Below are positions 7,726 through 16,397 of a DNA stretch of 64,000 nt, in pieces. Made by a program: the position numbers and the translations under genes. Positions within the stretch are counted from its first letter, which is position 1. Each line of letters begins with the position of its first letter. This DNA comes from Arthrobacter citreus. GTDB lineage: Bacteria > Bacillota > Bacilli > Bacillales > Bacillaceae_G. Under the pieces are notes generated by a model. That model saw nothing but the letters and a program-made list of their open reading frames with translations, searched no databases and was not told the DNA's origin. The DNA lies in NCBI GenBank assembly GCA_013200995.1, contig CP053688.1, forward strand, positions 1,674,001 through 1,738,000, written 5' to 3'.

Positions 7726-8553
7726 ATGAAAGCACGTTACCCAATAACGATGCTTATTCGAATCGCAAAAGTTTCAAGAGCTGGTTTCTATAAATGGAAA
7801 AAATTGATTGTTTATAAATTAAGGAGAACTAATCTTGAGGACGCGGTTAAATCCCATATTCAAGCCATTCATACAATTCGACCATATTACGGATATCCTA
7901 GAATTACTGACCGTTTAAGAGATGAAGGGTTAATTATTAACCACAAAAAGGTGTATCGAATAATGAAGGAATTAGACATTAAATCGGTCATACGTAAGAA
8001 AAGAAAATATTTTGGTGTAGAACCATCTAATATTTATCCTAATCTATTAAATCGCCAATTTAAACAAGACTTACCAAACGTTGCATTTGCGACAGATATC
8101 ACGTATATCAAAGTAGGGAATAAATTCTATTATCTATCAGTTGTACAAGATCTTTATAATAATGAAATCCTGTCTTGGAAGTGTTCAGAGCGAAATGATC
8201 TTAAACTAGTCCTAGAAACAATTAAAGACTTATGTAAAAAAAGAAACGTGCATGGAAGTATCCTGCATTCAGATCAGGGATTCCAGTACACGACTCCAAA
8301 ATACAACCAGTTCCTAGAAAAGAATAATTTATTAGGCAGCCACTCTCGCAAAGGAAACTGCCTAGACAACGCATGCGTTGAATCGTTCTTCTCACACTTC
8401 AAATGTGAATTGGTGTATCTATCTAATTTTAATTCAGAACAGGCACTTATTCAAGCAATTGAAGAGTATATTCATTTCTATAATAATGAACGTACACAAA
8501 AACGATTAAACCGTTGTTCCCCTGTAAAATACAGGTTAACAACGGCTGCTTAG
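7726..8553 (+). CDS. IS3-family transposase OrfB (DDE integrase domain)
   Basis: 275 residues with an HTH_21-type region (HTIRPYYGYPRITDRLRDEG, about 41-60) and an rve integrase core. The DDE triad is visible as ATDITYIKVG (first D), LHSDQGFQYTTPKY (second D) and DNACVESFFSHFKCE (E), followed by YIHFYNNERTQKRLN. The frame extends upstream without a stop into orfA, so the functional enzyme is expected to be OrfAB made by -1 frameshifting. The reading frame is intact, so the element may be active. Confidence 0.93.
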   Translation: MKARYPITMLIRIAKVSRAGFYKWKKLIVYKLRRTNLEDAVKSHIQAIHTIRPYYGYPRITDRLRDEGLIINHKKVYRIMKELDIKSVIRKKRKYFGVEPSNIYPNLLNRQFKQDLPNVAFATDITYIKVGNKFYYLSVVQDLYNNEILSWKCSERNDLKLVLETIKDLCKKRNVHGSILHSDQGFQYTTPKYNQFLEKNNLLGSHSRKGNCLDNACVESFFSHFKCELVYLSNFNSEQALIQAIEEYIHFYNNERTQKRLNRCSPVKYRLTTAA

Positions 8554-8595
8554 AAAGTCTTTTTTATGTGTGTCTACTTGACAGGGTTAAGACCA

Positions 8596-8616
8596 AAGTT
8601 AACAGTCTTTTTACTC
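8596..8616. terminator. Right half of the terminator split by the IS3 element
   Basis: AAGT (target duplication) then TAACAGTCTTTTTAC. It lies 23 bases after the stop of the minus-strand gene at 8639-9391, whose terminator it probably was. That gene's transcript can now be expected to run antisense into the transposase. Confidence 0.65.
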
Positions 8617-8638
8617 CTTTAATGAAATAAAACATTCG

Positions 8639-9391
8639 TTACATTTGTAGATGTTTACTTTTACGTCGCATAAACAACACGACACAAAGTACAACAATAG
8701 AGTATAAAAGTGTTCCATATGGATAAATGAACGGGAACATAATGGATGGAAAACCTTGCATAATATTCGAATGATACCCCATTCCAGATAAAGCCGTTCC
8801 AGAGAAGTTGACGACCTCAACGCCTAGTAGTGAATGACCTCGGTGTTTATATTCTAAAATTTCTTCATTAATCTTCCCATCTTTGCTGACGGTAATGATT
8901 TTCCATTTGTTTCGACGATTCGTGGCATCATCATCTGATAACCTTTGCACAATTTTGATTTTTTCCGTTTTAGTTTTATGGTCTTTTACAGTGACAACTC
9001 CAAGCCATTTTTTGTATCTTACTGCATCTACATTTTGTTGGAAATAAGTGTAGGCATTGATTATATTTGGCTTTGAAATTTCCTTTTGATTGACAAAGAT
9101 ATGCATTTTGACCAGTTCTTTTTTCTTAATTTCATGGTTGACGTTTTCGTAATCAGATAATTTAACCGTTTTCCCCATTTTCTCTTCCTTAAATGCAATG
9201 GTATTTTTCCCGTAATGAATAGTAGGATTTATCAATTGCCCATTTTCATCACTTGGAAATAAACTATCTAATTCATATCGTTTTGTCATCTCATTGCCAA
9301 TTGAAACTTCTCGAATTTCATTGAATATTGGTACGACCGACAGTAAAAATAAGAGACAGCCTGTTATTGTAAGAAACGTTAATTTTGGCAT
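8639..9391 (-). CDS. Membrane-anchored protein of unknown function
   Basis: Not recognised. 250 residues: an N-terminal hydrophobic segment (residues 5-22, LTFLTITGCLLFLLSVVP), a long hydrophilic lysine-rich extracellular region, and a second hydrophobic segment near the C-terminus (FPFIYPYGTLLYSIVVLCVVLFMRR) ending in basic residues, so both ends are probably cytoplasmic. Its layout resembles small two-pass proteins of TMEM43 or YcdB-like type, but no motif supports naming. The ATG follows AGGAGAAAAAA. It is a single gene whose terminator has been broken by the IS3 insertion. Confidence 0.75.
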   Translation of the reverse strand: MPKLTFLTITGCLLFLLSVVPIFNEIREVSIGNEMTKRYELDSLFPSDENGQLINPTIHYGKNTIAFKEEKMGKTVKLSDYENVNHEIKKKELVKMHIFVNQKEISKPNIINAYTYFQQNVDAVRYKKWLGVVTVKDHKTKTEKIKIVQRLSDDDATNRRNKWKIITVSKDGKINEEILEYKHRGHSLLGVEVVNFSGTALSGMGYHSNIMQGFPSIMFPFIYPYGTLLYSIVVLCVVLFMRRKSKHLQM

Positions 9392-9547
9392 TTTTTTCTC
9401 CTGAAAATAATTATTTTATCAGATATAATTCGACAGGAATTACCGAAATCCTTGTACAACTATACTGTCATTATATTGAATAAATTCAAATTAAATTTAG
9501 AAGATTAACTTTGATTGGCGAATTTGTTGGTTTGTTGAATAGTGTTC

Positions 9548-10227
9548 TCAAAGACTGGTACTAACAAAAACTTCTTTAATATTCGATGCTGATGCGTCAA
9601 ATCCCTTCATATCGAGAAATTGAAACCATGCCAAATAATTATCAAGATATTTTGTCGCTACACCTTTAAATCGGTCAATCCAATGACTCAATCTCGCATG
9701 GTAACCATTAACGTTTTGAATATGATAAATCCCCTTGATAACATGACCTGTTTTAGATGTATTAATCCGATAATGTTCCATCCTTTTATCTTTCGCATAG
9801 GTCATATATGCTCGCCAAGCATCGGTACATAAAATCTTATCTGAGTCTAATAAATGACCAATCGTTTCTTCAACTTTAGATTTTACAATTCGTCCGATAC
9901 AAGTTACTTTAGAAACAGTTTGTTTCGGTCACGAGCAACCAATACACAAACTTGCTCACGGCTAATGCCTCGGAACTTTGATACTCCACCACGTTTACGA
10001 CCTTTATGACCAGATATACGTTTACAACCTTTTTCTGAGTAAAGGAAATAGGTATCGTCCATTTCGACGATACCATCAAATCCATCAATTTCAATTTTTT
10101 TTAGTGCATTTAAAATTTTGTGTCGCCAATAGAAGAGTGTGACCCATTTAATTTCTAATATTTGTTCACATTTTCGAAGTGAACACCCTTCAAACATTCG
10201 TTTGATAAACTCTGCCCAATATTTAGA
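9548..10227 (-). pseudogene. IS1595-family (ISXO2-like) transposase, frameshifted and 5'-truncated
   Basis: Two halves of one transposase. The 5' half (10197 to about 9920) has LRKCEQIL, WRHKILNALKKIEIDG, the DDE-type start VEMDDTYFLYSEKG and SREQVCVLVARDRNK. The 3' half, after a one-base deletion near 9915-9925, reads VSKVTCIGRIVKSKVEE through CTDAWRAYMTYAKDK and ends in VATKYLDNYLAWF. The expected N-terminal zinc-ribbon region (roughly 100 residues) is missing; a stop lies at 10228. No clear terminal repeats were found. Only the single frameshift and the missing 5' end separate it from a full gene. Confidence 0.85.
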
Positions 10228-10420
10228 TTAATATGTTCCATGCTGCGACATAAAACGAAAATGGTAAATTTACAATTTCTGTTTTATTATCGATTACTGC
10301 AGTTATTCCTGTTTTACCTTGTACTGTTGATTTATCTAATCTACCTATGAGTCCATCACCATTTAAATTAAAAAATACGATATTAGCCGTAATGAATAAA
10401 GAACTAACAAAAACCGTTAA
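10223..10420 (-). pseudogene. Protein-coding remnant abutting the IS1595 fragment
   Basis: A stop-free minus-strand frame of 65 codons with protein-like composition (landmarks NLNGDGLIGRLDKSTVQG and VNLPFSFYVAAW) but no start codon or ribosome binding site. It ends at a TAA overlapping the truncated transposase. It looks like a C-terminal fragment of an interrupted gene. The family was not recognised, and a chance open frame cannot be excluded. Confidence 0.3.
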
Positions 10421-10473
10421 TTAAATAAAAAATCAACAATCAGCTTAAACAGAGCAAAATATAAAAAGAATGC

Positions 10474-11028
10474 TTATTTTGAATCTTCTTTCCACAAGCG
10501 TTCATAAACAAATTCGTTATTCTTAAACTTCAATTGAAACACGTCAGGATTACTTAAGCTTTTCCAATTCTCAAACCCAAACTCGTCGTTAAAATGCTTA
10601 AAAATTAAAGACATTAAATTTCCATGCGTTACAATAATCGTGCTTTGATGTTCACTACTGATGATCTTGTCAATAACACTTATTGCACGATTCGTAGCTT
10701 CTTGACTTGATTCTCCTCCATCAAACTTCAATTCCATATCTTCAAATGTTGTTTTTAATTTTTCTAGCCAATCTGGTAAATCTCGTGAGCTTAGCTTGCG
10801 TTCAGATAAACGTTCATCGATTACGATATCGATCTTCTTTTCTTTGCTTGTAGGTTCGATTGATTGAGTTGCACGAGAAAAAGGACTGGAGATTATTTGA
10901 TCAATCTTTATCTTTGAAAAAAATTTGGCTAAATCTTTTGCCTGTTGAATTCCTCTTTCTGTTAGTTCTGCCCCAATAGGTTGCCCTTTTGCTTCGCAGT
11001 GCCTTATAATATAAATCTCTTTTTCCAT
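10474..11028 (-). CDS. Histidine phosphatase family protein (phosphoglycerate-mutase-like)
   Basis: 184-residue phosphohistidine phosphatase. The catalytic signature is IIRHCEAKG (RHC where RHG is usual), followed by SPFSRATQS, GGESSQEATNRA and the second catalytic histidine in IIVTHGNLMSLIF. The ATG follows AGGAG. The substrate is unknown; such proteins act on small phosphate esters or phosphoproteins. The first 48 residues recur almost unchanged as the tail of the Nudix reading frame at 38292-38933, showing a recent duplication. It sits in a zone of IS remnants and has no operon partner. Confidence 0.88.
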   Translation of the reverse strand: MEKEIYIIRHCEAKGQPIGAELTERGIQQAKDLAKFFSKIKIDQIISSPFSRATQSIEPTSKEKKIDIVIDERLSERKLSSRDLPDWLEKLKTTFEDMELKFDGGESSQEATNRAISVIDKIISSEHQSTIIVTHGNLMSLIFKHFNDEFGFENWKSLSNPDVFQLKFKNNEFVYERLWKEDSK

Positions 11029-11123
11029 TTGTTTACTCCTATTTGTTTATATAGATTAAATTAACACTTTGCTCATCTTCTCCACTCGATATTCGGAGCG
11101 AAATTTATGAATTAACTCAAACT

Positions 11124-11402
11124 TTACCGAGTGCTATATGAGAAGTAATGCATCGCATTTTTTAAGATTTCATTTCCCACTTTTAATTCAAGCATTTCTT
11201 TCTGTAAAGCCCTTAGTTCTGCTTCAGAAGGAGAGAAAGTTTGCACAGCTTTTACTTCAGGTTGATCACTAAATTTCTTGATCCAATCATTTAAAATATT
11301 AAGATTAACACCAGTTTCTCTCGCTAGTTGAGCTACTGGCTTTTGATTTACTAAAATATACTTTACGTTTTTTAATGTTTCATCAATCGTTTATCTTTTC
11401 AA
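11124..11402 (-). pseudogene. Remnant of an IS3-family OrfA
   Basis: The minus strand from about 11402 reads (with an early TAA) ETLKNVKYILVNQKPVAQLA, then LNILNDWIKKFSDQPEV, TFSPSEAELRALQKEMLELK and NEILKNAMHYF, the standard IS3 OrfA helix-turn-helix plus coiled coil. The start is destroyed, the tail after HYF is altered, and no orfB follows. It differs from the OrfA at 7367, so it is from another IS3 subgroup. It explains most of the 11029-11690 gap. Confidence 0.8.
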
Positions 11403-11560
11403 TTTATTATAACAATTTGTGTCCACATTTTAGTTTAGCTTCAGTTTCACTAACGTACTATTTTGTTGCTGACCCATCACTTCTACCCACCTTTGTTACT
11501 GATATTACTAGTTTCTATCATATAATTTTCATACCTTCAATACGCAATGTTTTGTTTCAA

Positions 11561-11597
11561 AAAAAAATAGGCTGCAATTAGCAGCTCACTTTTTAAA
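11561..11597 (-). terminator. Terminator of the LacI/ABC/glycosidase operon
   Basis: Minus-strand stem GCTGC / GCAGC with a TAATT loop followed by CTATTTTTTTTT, about 95 bases after the last gene of the operon. Confidence 0.65.
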
Positions 11598-11690
11598 ATA
11601 AACAGATGTGCTCGTATAAAAAGCTAATCATAGTTTAAAATATAAATTTTTATCGTAACCTTTCAATTATAAAAAGACAGTTCTACGCTT

Positions 11691-13796
11691 TTACAGTACT
11701 TTCTGTGATTTTAATTTTAACGTAAATCTGCTTTTTCCATCTTCTTCATACCACATAGGAAAATTTGTTCCCCAAATATTATTGTAGAGATTAAAATGGA
11801 ATCCATCTTCTAATGAAGGAAATGAATTATTAAATTGAAGGAGTCGCTTTTCACCGGGTGACACAAGTGGAGAATCTTTCGTCTCTATGACAATTTCTGA
11901 TTCTGTACCAGAATAATATATTCCTTTATCCACACAATGAAGATTTCGATTTCCATTTTTTACAACTTCAAGTGGAGAAATAAGTTCACCCATCTTATCC
12001 AGTTTCCAAATATTTGGGTTATCAACTTTTAGTCCGAAAGAGAACCACATGGCCTCTGGTAAGCGGTTAGCTTCTTTATTAAACCATTGAAGTTCAATCT
12101 CAATTTCATTATATAAAAACTTATATAAAATGATAACTTCTCTTGGAGCACCTAATGCTACTACTGCATGTTCTGGAAAACATAAATGAATGATAACTTC
12201 ATCTGTTTCGGCTGAAACTTTACTAATAGATTGAACTATACACTTATAGATTTCATGTCTTGGTTTTGGTGTAATGAGCTCGATGCCCGGTTTTCCTTGA
12301 TCTGCTTCTGACCAGCGATAAGTTTGTCCAATGTTTTCTACATATTCTTCAAACCATTGCATATAATTTTCTACACCGAAAGATTCATACTCAAAAACAC
12401 CAATTCGATTTGAATTTGCCCACTCTTTGCCATTCTGATCTATTAAACTAGTAATCGAGCCATCATCTGAAAACATCACTGAATAACCACCTAGGGAATA
12501 AGTTTGGTTTGTCATTAATGTACTATTTCCTGTTTTCAGCTTTTGAGGTTCTAGCTTTTCGAATGCTTTATAGACATCTTTCTGCCTTTCTTCAGATAAG
12601 GCGCTTACTGCTTTTTCAATATAGCCCCGTTGCTCTCTCCATGATTCTTCAAATAACTTATAACTTTGTGTCTTGTCAGATTCTAAAAAAACTTCTTTTG
12701 ATATTCTATCAAACTCATCCATGGCAAATGAACCGATATAATGATATTTATCCGGTACCGAACCTTTCTCAATTAAACCTTTTTGCCTAGCTTGTATAAA
12801 ATCATTCTTTGCATAATTTTTATAATCATTGAGGTATTTTTTTTCATCTAATCCCCATGTATGTTCGGGAATCATTAGTAACCAATCAGAAAACTGTTTA
12901 TACTCTGAACTAGAAATATCTAGCTTCTCTTCCGAAACCCACTGATTACGTAGTCTAAGTAATTCTCGGTATTGAGCCACTTTTTTTGGATCTGTTGCCA
13001 CACCATGGATCCATGAATCAGCAATTTCTTCGCAGACAACTGGTAGCTTGTTTTTTCTTTCCCATAACTTTTCAGCAAACGCGTCCATCGTGGAAGCTTT
13101 GATCACTGCGTTTGGGAATCTTTTTTGTAATTTGTCAAATTCAGTTTTTATATCCTCTATAGAAGGAGGTCCACAATTATCACCTGTATGAGCAAACACC
13201 ATCACTTCTTTCAATCCTGGAAGATTTAGCACATCCCCATAATTGTCAGCATAATTCACAATTAGTTCAGAATTATCTTTTCCTTTCCATACAAAAATGG
13301 AAGGGACTGATGGGACCTTAGAAGCTGGATTTACTCCTATATGTAAATATTTAATCTCTTTATTTGCCATATATGGAATGATCGCTTTCGTATGTCCAGG
13401 TACATCGGTCATTTTAGCAGAAATTGTATTCTTACCAAATTTTATATCTAGTTGCTTTGCTATGGATAATCCATATTGAAATAATTCAGCATCCATTAAT
13501 TCTGAATGAGTTGTAAAAGGTAAACTGTGCCATGCAATATAACCTTTTTCAATTGCCCTATTCATCTTCTTCTTTTCTTCTGGATTTGCTTGCTTTAAAT
13601 ACTCATTAATTAGCCATGAACCAGTTGTCCATACAAACCCAGCAGTATTATTTTCTTTTTCAAGACTTTCTGCCAAATCTATTGCTTTTGGTATGTATGA
13701 CTTTAAATATTGATTGATTACATTTTCTGCTAGATCAGTAAATCCAATATCTAGATGCGTTTTGAATATGACATGTACTACTTCGATATCATTCAT
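11691..13796 (-). CDS. GH38-like glycosidase (DUF5054 type), probable alpha-mannosidase
   Basis: 701 residues. The N-terminus HVIFKTHLDIGFTDLAENVI is the metal-binding HxDxGFTD motif found in GH38-type alpha-mannosidase folds. The likely nucleophile region is AKMTDVPGHTKAIIPYM, and a further conserved patch is FAHTGDNCGPPSIEDI. The C-terminal half (from about residue 430) is the beta-rich domain of such enzymes. It is the last gene of the ABC/PHP/GDPD operon, 28 bases after the isomerase. A ribosome binding site AAGG precedes the ATG closely. No signal peptide: it acts in the cytoplasm on an imported glycoside. It differs clearly from the MngB-type enzyme at 23534. The sugar specificity is inferred. 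Confidence 0.75.
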   Translation of the reverse strand: MNDIEVVHVIFKTHLDIGFTDLAENVINQYLKSYIPKAIDLAESLEKENNTAGFVWTTGSWLINEYLKQANPEEKKKMNRAIEKGYIAWHSLPFTTHSELMDAELFQYGLSIAKQLDIKFGKNTISAKMTDVPGHTKAIIPYMANKEIKYLHIGVNPASKVPSVPSIFVWKGKDNSELIVNYADNYGDVLNLPGLKEVMVFAHTGDNCGPPSIEDIKTEFDKLQKRFPNAVIKASTMDAFAEKLWERKNKLPVVCEEIADSWIHGVATDPKKVAQYRELLRLRNQWVSEEKLDISSSEYKQFSDWLLMIPEHTWGLDEKKYLNDYKNYAKNDFIQARQKGLIEKGSVPDKYHYIGSFAMDEFDRISKEVFLESDKTQSYKLFEESWREQRGYIEKAVSALSEERQKDVYKAFEKLEPQKLKTGNSTLMTNQTYSLGGYSVMFSDDGSITSLIDQNGKEWANSNRIGVFEYESFGVENYMQWFEEYVENIGQTYRWSEADQGKPGIELITPKPRHEIYKCIVQSISKVSAETDEVIIHLCFPEHAVVALGAPREVIILYKFLYNEIEIELQWFNKEANRLPEAMWFSFGLKVDNPNIWKLDKMGELISPLEVVKNGNRNLHCVDKGIYYSGTESEIVIETKDSPLVSPGEKRLLQFNNSFPSLEDGFHFNLYNNIWGTNFPMWYEEDGKSRFTLKLKSQKVL

Positions 13797-13824
13797 TTTG
13801 CCTTACACCACCTTATATACTTCA

Positions 13825-14589
13825 CTATCTCTTTAATTTTTCAGACAGTTTTATTAGATTCGTCAAACTAAGTTCTAAGCTGTCCATAGGATTGCCTGTA
13901 CAAAAATCTTGTTCAACTGCATAGAATTCTACACCATTTTTTTCTCCCCATAATAAGATTGGTTCAAAATCAATTGAACCTGTTCCCACTTCGGCAAAAT
14001 ATTTACGATCATCATTGGTCATATCTTTTAAATGAAGAATTGGAATCCTGTTAGGAAATTTCTGTATATAACTTAACGGATCGAATCCAGCCATTTTCAC
14101 CCAATAAGTATCCACTTCTGGAAGAAGTGCCACACCTTCTGTTTCATCTAAGATAAAATCAAGTGCAAACTTATCATCAATCATTGTTCGAAATTCAAAG
14201 TCGTGGTGATGATAACCAACCCGATAACCCCTAGGTTGTACTTTTTTTGCTACTTCAATAAGATCATGTTTCGCTTTTTTATAACCTACCTCATTTTGCA
14301 TCGTTTCCTCAAGATAATGGCAGAAAAAGTCAGTCGTACCAAATAAGTCAGCTTCTTTTAAAACCACATCTAACTCATTGTTCATACGATCAAGAGGTAT
14401 ATGCATACCAGCCGTATTTAATCCTGCTTCTTTTAAAACTTGCGCAATTTCTTCAGCTGAATAATCATAAAGTCCATCAATTTGGACAGCAGCGTAGCCC
14501 ATTTTCTTTAAATCACGCAGTACACCTGGAAAATCATTTTTTATTTCATTCCGCAGAGTATATAATTGTGCAGCAAATTTATGTCTCAT
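13825..14589 (-). CDS. Sugar phosphate isomerase/epimerase family protein (xylose isomerase-like TIM barrel)
   Basis: 254-residue AP-endonuclease-2 type TIM barrel. Metal and substrate residues are visible in GMHIPLDRM, YHHHDFEF, LPEVDTYWV, ILHLKDM and the closing FYAVEQD. Such proteins isomerise, epimerise or dehydrate keto sugars or inositols (IolE/IolI, LerI-type). A strong GGGAGGG site precedes the ATG and only one base separates it from the upstream aldo/keto reductase stop, so they are co-translated. In this operon it probably rearranges the sugar released by the glycosidase or oxidised by the reductase; the reaction is not deducible. Confidence 0.85.
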   Translation of the reverse strand: MRHKFAAQLYTLRNEIKNDFPGVLRDLKKMGYAAVQIDGLYDYSAEEIAQVLKEAGLNTAGMHIPLDRMNNELDVVLKEADLFGTTDFFCHYLEETMQNEVGYKKAKHDLIEVAKKVQPRGYRVGYHHHDFEFRTMIDDKFALDFILDETEGVALLPEVDTYWVKMAGFDPLSYIQKFPNRIPILHLKDMTNDDRKYFAEVGTGSIDFEPILLWGEKNGVEFYAVEQDFCTGNPMDSLELSLTNLIKLSEKLKR

Positions 14590-14590
14590 A

Positions 14591-15562
14591 TTATTTTCCC
14601 TCCCCTATTTTTATTTCTTCTAAATTTAAAAAGTTCATATCTTCACTCGTTAAGAAAATCTCTAACCCCTTTATGGAAGATAACAATTCATTTACTTTCT
14701 CAGGACCAATGATTGCTGCGGTAGGAAATGGTTGATTTAGCACAAAAGCTAGAGCTATTTCAATTGCACTTGCTCCTTTATCTTCAGCTAGTTTCTTCGC
14801 ACGTTTATAACGCTCCCAATTCTCCTCGTTATAATATACGTCTACAATTTCCTTATTTTCTTTATTTTCGGGAGTGAATTGGCCACTAAAGAAGCCTCCT
14901 GCCTGAGAGCTCCATGATAATAATGGCATTTGAGTACCCTTATGCCATTTAGAAATATCTTCGTTTACAGATACACAACCTTCCCATCTTGGTTTATTTA
15001 CTTGTGCTAAACTAAGATTTGGACTATTAAATGTAAAGCCAATTAGACCATATTTTGCCGCATAGTCATTTGCTTCTTGAATTCTTGTATGAGACCAGTT
15101 TGATGAACCAATTGCATGGATTCTCCCAGATGCAATATGTTCATTTAACACTTCAATAATTGGTCCTACTTTTACATTTGGATCATCTCGGTGAAGTGCA
15201 TAAAAATCAATATAATTTGTTTTCAATCGATCCAAACTTTCTAAAATATCTTTATTAATTGAGTTCGGATTTACTCGAAGTCCCGGCTCCCCATCATCAG
15301 GGTGAGCTCCTTTTGTAAAGATGTGAATTTCTTGCCTATTACCTCTTGACTCAATCCATTCTCCTAAAATTACTTCACTATTAATATATTGATGAGCTGT
15401 ATCAAACGTATTTCCACCAGCTTTAATATACTCATCCATTATTAGAAAAGCTTTTTCTCTATCATTTAATTGGTAAAAACCAGCTGTTCCTAAAATTAAA
15501 CGGGAACATCGTTTTTCAATCGATTTATTATCAGCTAAACCTTTAAGAGTAATATATTTCAT
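14591..15562 (-). CDS. Aldo/keto reductase
   Basis: About 323 residues, TIM-barrel NAD(P)(H) oxidoreductase. The tetrad is visible: FDTAHQYINSEVILGEW (Asp, Tyr), IFTKGAHPDD (Lys) and YALHRDDPNV (His). SSNWSH and the cofactor-binding AAIIGPEKVNELLSSI follow. The second ATG, 15562, has GGGGGAA at a good distance; the earlier ATG at 15568 is too close to it. Genes of this subgroup are common in sugar ABC operons, where they oxidise or reduce sugar intermediates. It is tightly packed between the glycerophosphodiesterase and isomerase genes. Confidence 0.85.
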   Translation of the reverse strand: MKYITLKGLADNKSIEKRCSRLILGTAGFYQLNDREKAFLIMDEYIKAGGNTFDTAHQYINSEVILGEWIESRGNRQEIHIFTKGAHPDDGEPGLRVNPNSINKDILESLDRLKTNYIDFYALHRDDPNVKVGPIIEVLNEHIASGRIHAIGSSNWSHTRIQEANDYAAKYGLIGFTFNSPNLSLAQVNKPRWEGCVSVNEDISKWHKGTQMPLLSWSSQAGGFFSGQFTPENKENKEIVDVYYNEENWERYKRAKKLAEDKGASAIEIALAFVLNQPFPTAAIIGPEKVNELLSSIKGLEIFLTSEDMNFLNLEEIKIGEGK

Positions 15563-15564
15563 TG

Positions 15565-16332
15565 TCATTTCCCCCTCTTTTCTAAAAATTGATCTCGCTT
15601 TGCAATCATGACGTCAGGAATATTTGTGTCCATTGCATCAATTCCCCACTCTAGAATTCTTTTCCATACATAAATGTCGTCACTCATACTACCATGTACA
15701 TAGAATCCATGTTGATGCAATTCGTCTACTAAACTAGGAGAAAGTTGAAAAATGGGGGCATTCAGCACCTGCGCCTCGATTGAACGCAAATATTTCACAG
15801 GGTTTACTAATCTTGATGCACTAATTACATTCGTCAATATCTTTCGACTATAGGACCTCACTTCCACTAAAGATGCGTGATTAAAGGACATCATTTGCAC
15901 TTGGTCTTCCATACGGTAATTTTCAACTAGCTGAACGATTTTTTTTGCAAGTGGTTCATGTAAATGCTCCATTTGTTTCAACTCAATATTCAACCAAATT
16001 TTATCTTTAGCCCAATCAATTACTTCTTCAAAAGTAGGTATTTTTGCACCGACAAATTCATCAGAGAACCTGGATCCAGCGTCTAGTCTTTGGATTTCCG
16101 CTAATGTATACTCATGAACAAAACCTTGCCCATTTGTTTTCTTATTTAATAGAAAGTCATGAAAAACGATCGCCTCTCCATCTTTTGTTAATTGGACATC
16201 AAGTTCCAGCATATCTGCTTTAAGTTCTAAGCCCTTTTTAAAGGAGTACATTGTATTATCAGGACAATATGCTGACGCACCGCGATGTGCACCAATATAA
16301 CTCATTTTTTTACCTTGAAAAATACTAACCAT
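15565..16332 (-). CDS. Glycerophosphodiester phosphodiesterase (GDPD family)
   Basis: About 255 residues. Family motifs: IGAHRGASAYCPDNTMYSFK (catalytic His, Arg and Glu/Asp), LELDVQLTKDGEAIVFHDF (second metal site and catalytic His), NIELKQ, and the end VHGSMSDD with GIDAMDTNIPD. It hydrolyses glycerophosphodiesters to glycerol 3-phosphate and an alcohol. No signal peptide, so it is cytoplasmic. The start could be GTG 16341, ATG 16332 or a later ATG; GGTGAAGAAC favours 16332. Its presence in an ABC importer operon with a PHP phosphoesterase and a GH38-like glycosidase suggests an imported substrate carrying a phosphodiester. Confidence 0.88.
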   Translation of the reverse strand: MVSIFQGKKMSYIGAHRGASAYCPDNTMYSFKKGLELKADMLELDVQLTKDGEAIVFHDFLLNKKTNGQGFVHEYTLAEIQRLDAGSRFSDEFVGAKIPTFEEVIDWAKDKIWLNIELKQMEHLHEPLAKKIVQLVENYRMEDQVQMMSFNHASLVEVRSYSRKILTNVISASRLVNPVKYLRSIEAQVLNAPIFQLSPSLVDELHQHGFYVHGSMSDDIYVWKRILEWGIDAMDTNIPDVMIAKRDQFLEKRGK

Positions 16333-16397
16333 GTTCTTCACCGACCTCTCATTTAAATCATTACCGGATATACCAAGAAAGCTTATAATAAGAAATA

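Larger units (their letters stand above)
7286..8595 (+). mobile_element. Complete IS3-family insertion sequence, about 1310 bp
   Basis: The element carries orfA and orfB with a frameshift signal between them. Terminal inverted repeats of about 26 bp match at 20 positions; both ends start TG and contain AGTAGACAC. The element is flanked by a direct repeat AAGT (7282-7285 and 8596-8599). Intact ends, an intact target duplication and uninterrupted reading frames point to a fairly recent insertion. The element name could not be assigned without a database. Confidence 0.9.

Noticed and set aside
11375..11581. Plus-strand frame of 68 codons
   Set aside because: It runs antisense across the OrfA relic and into a terminator, with no ribosome binding site.
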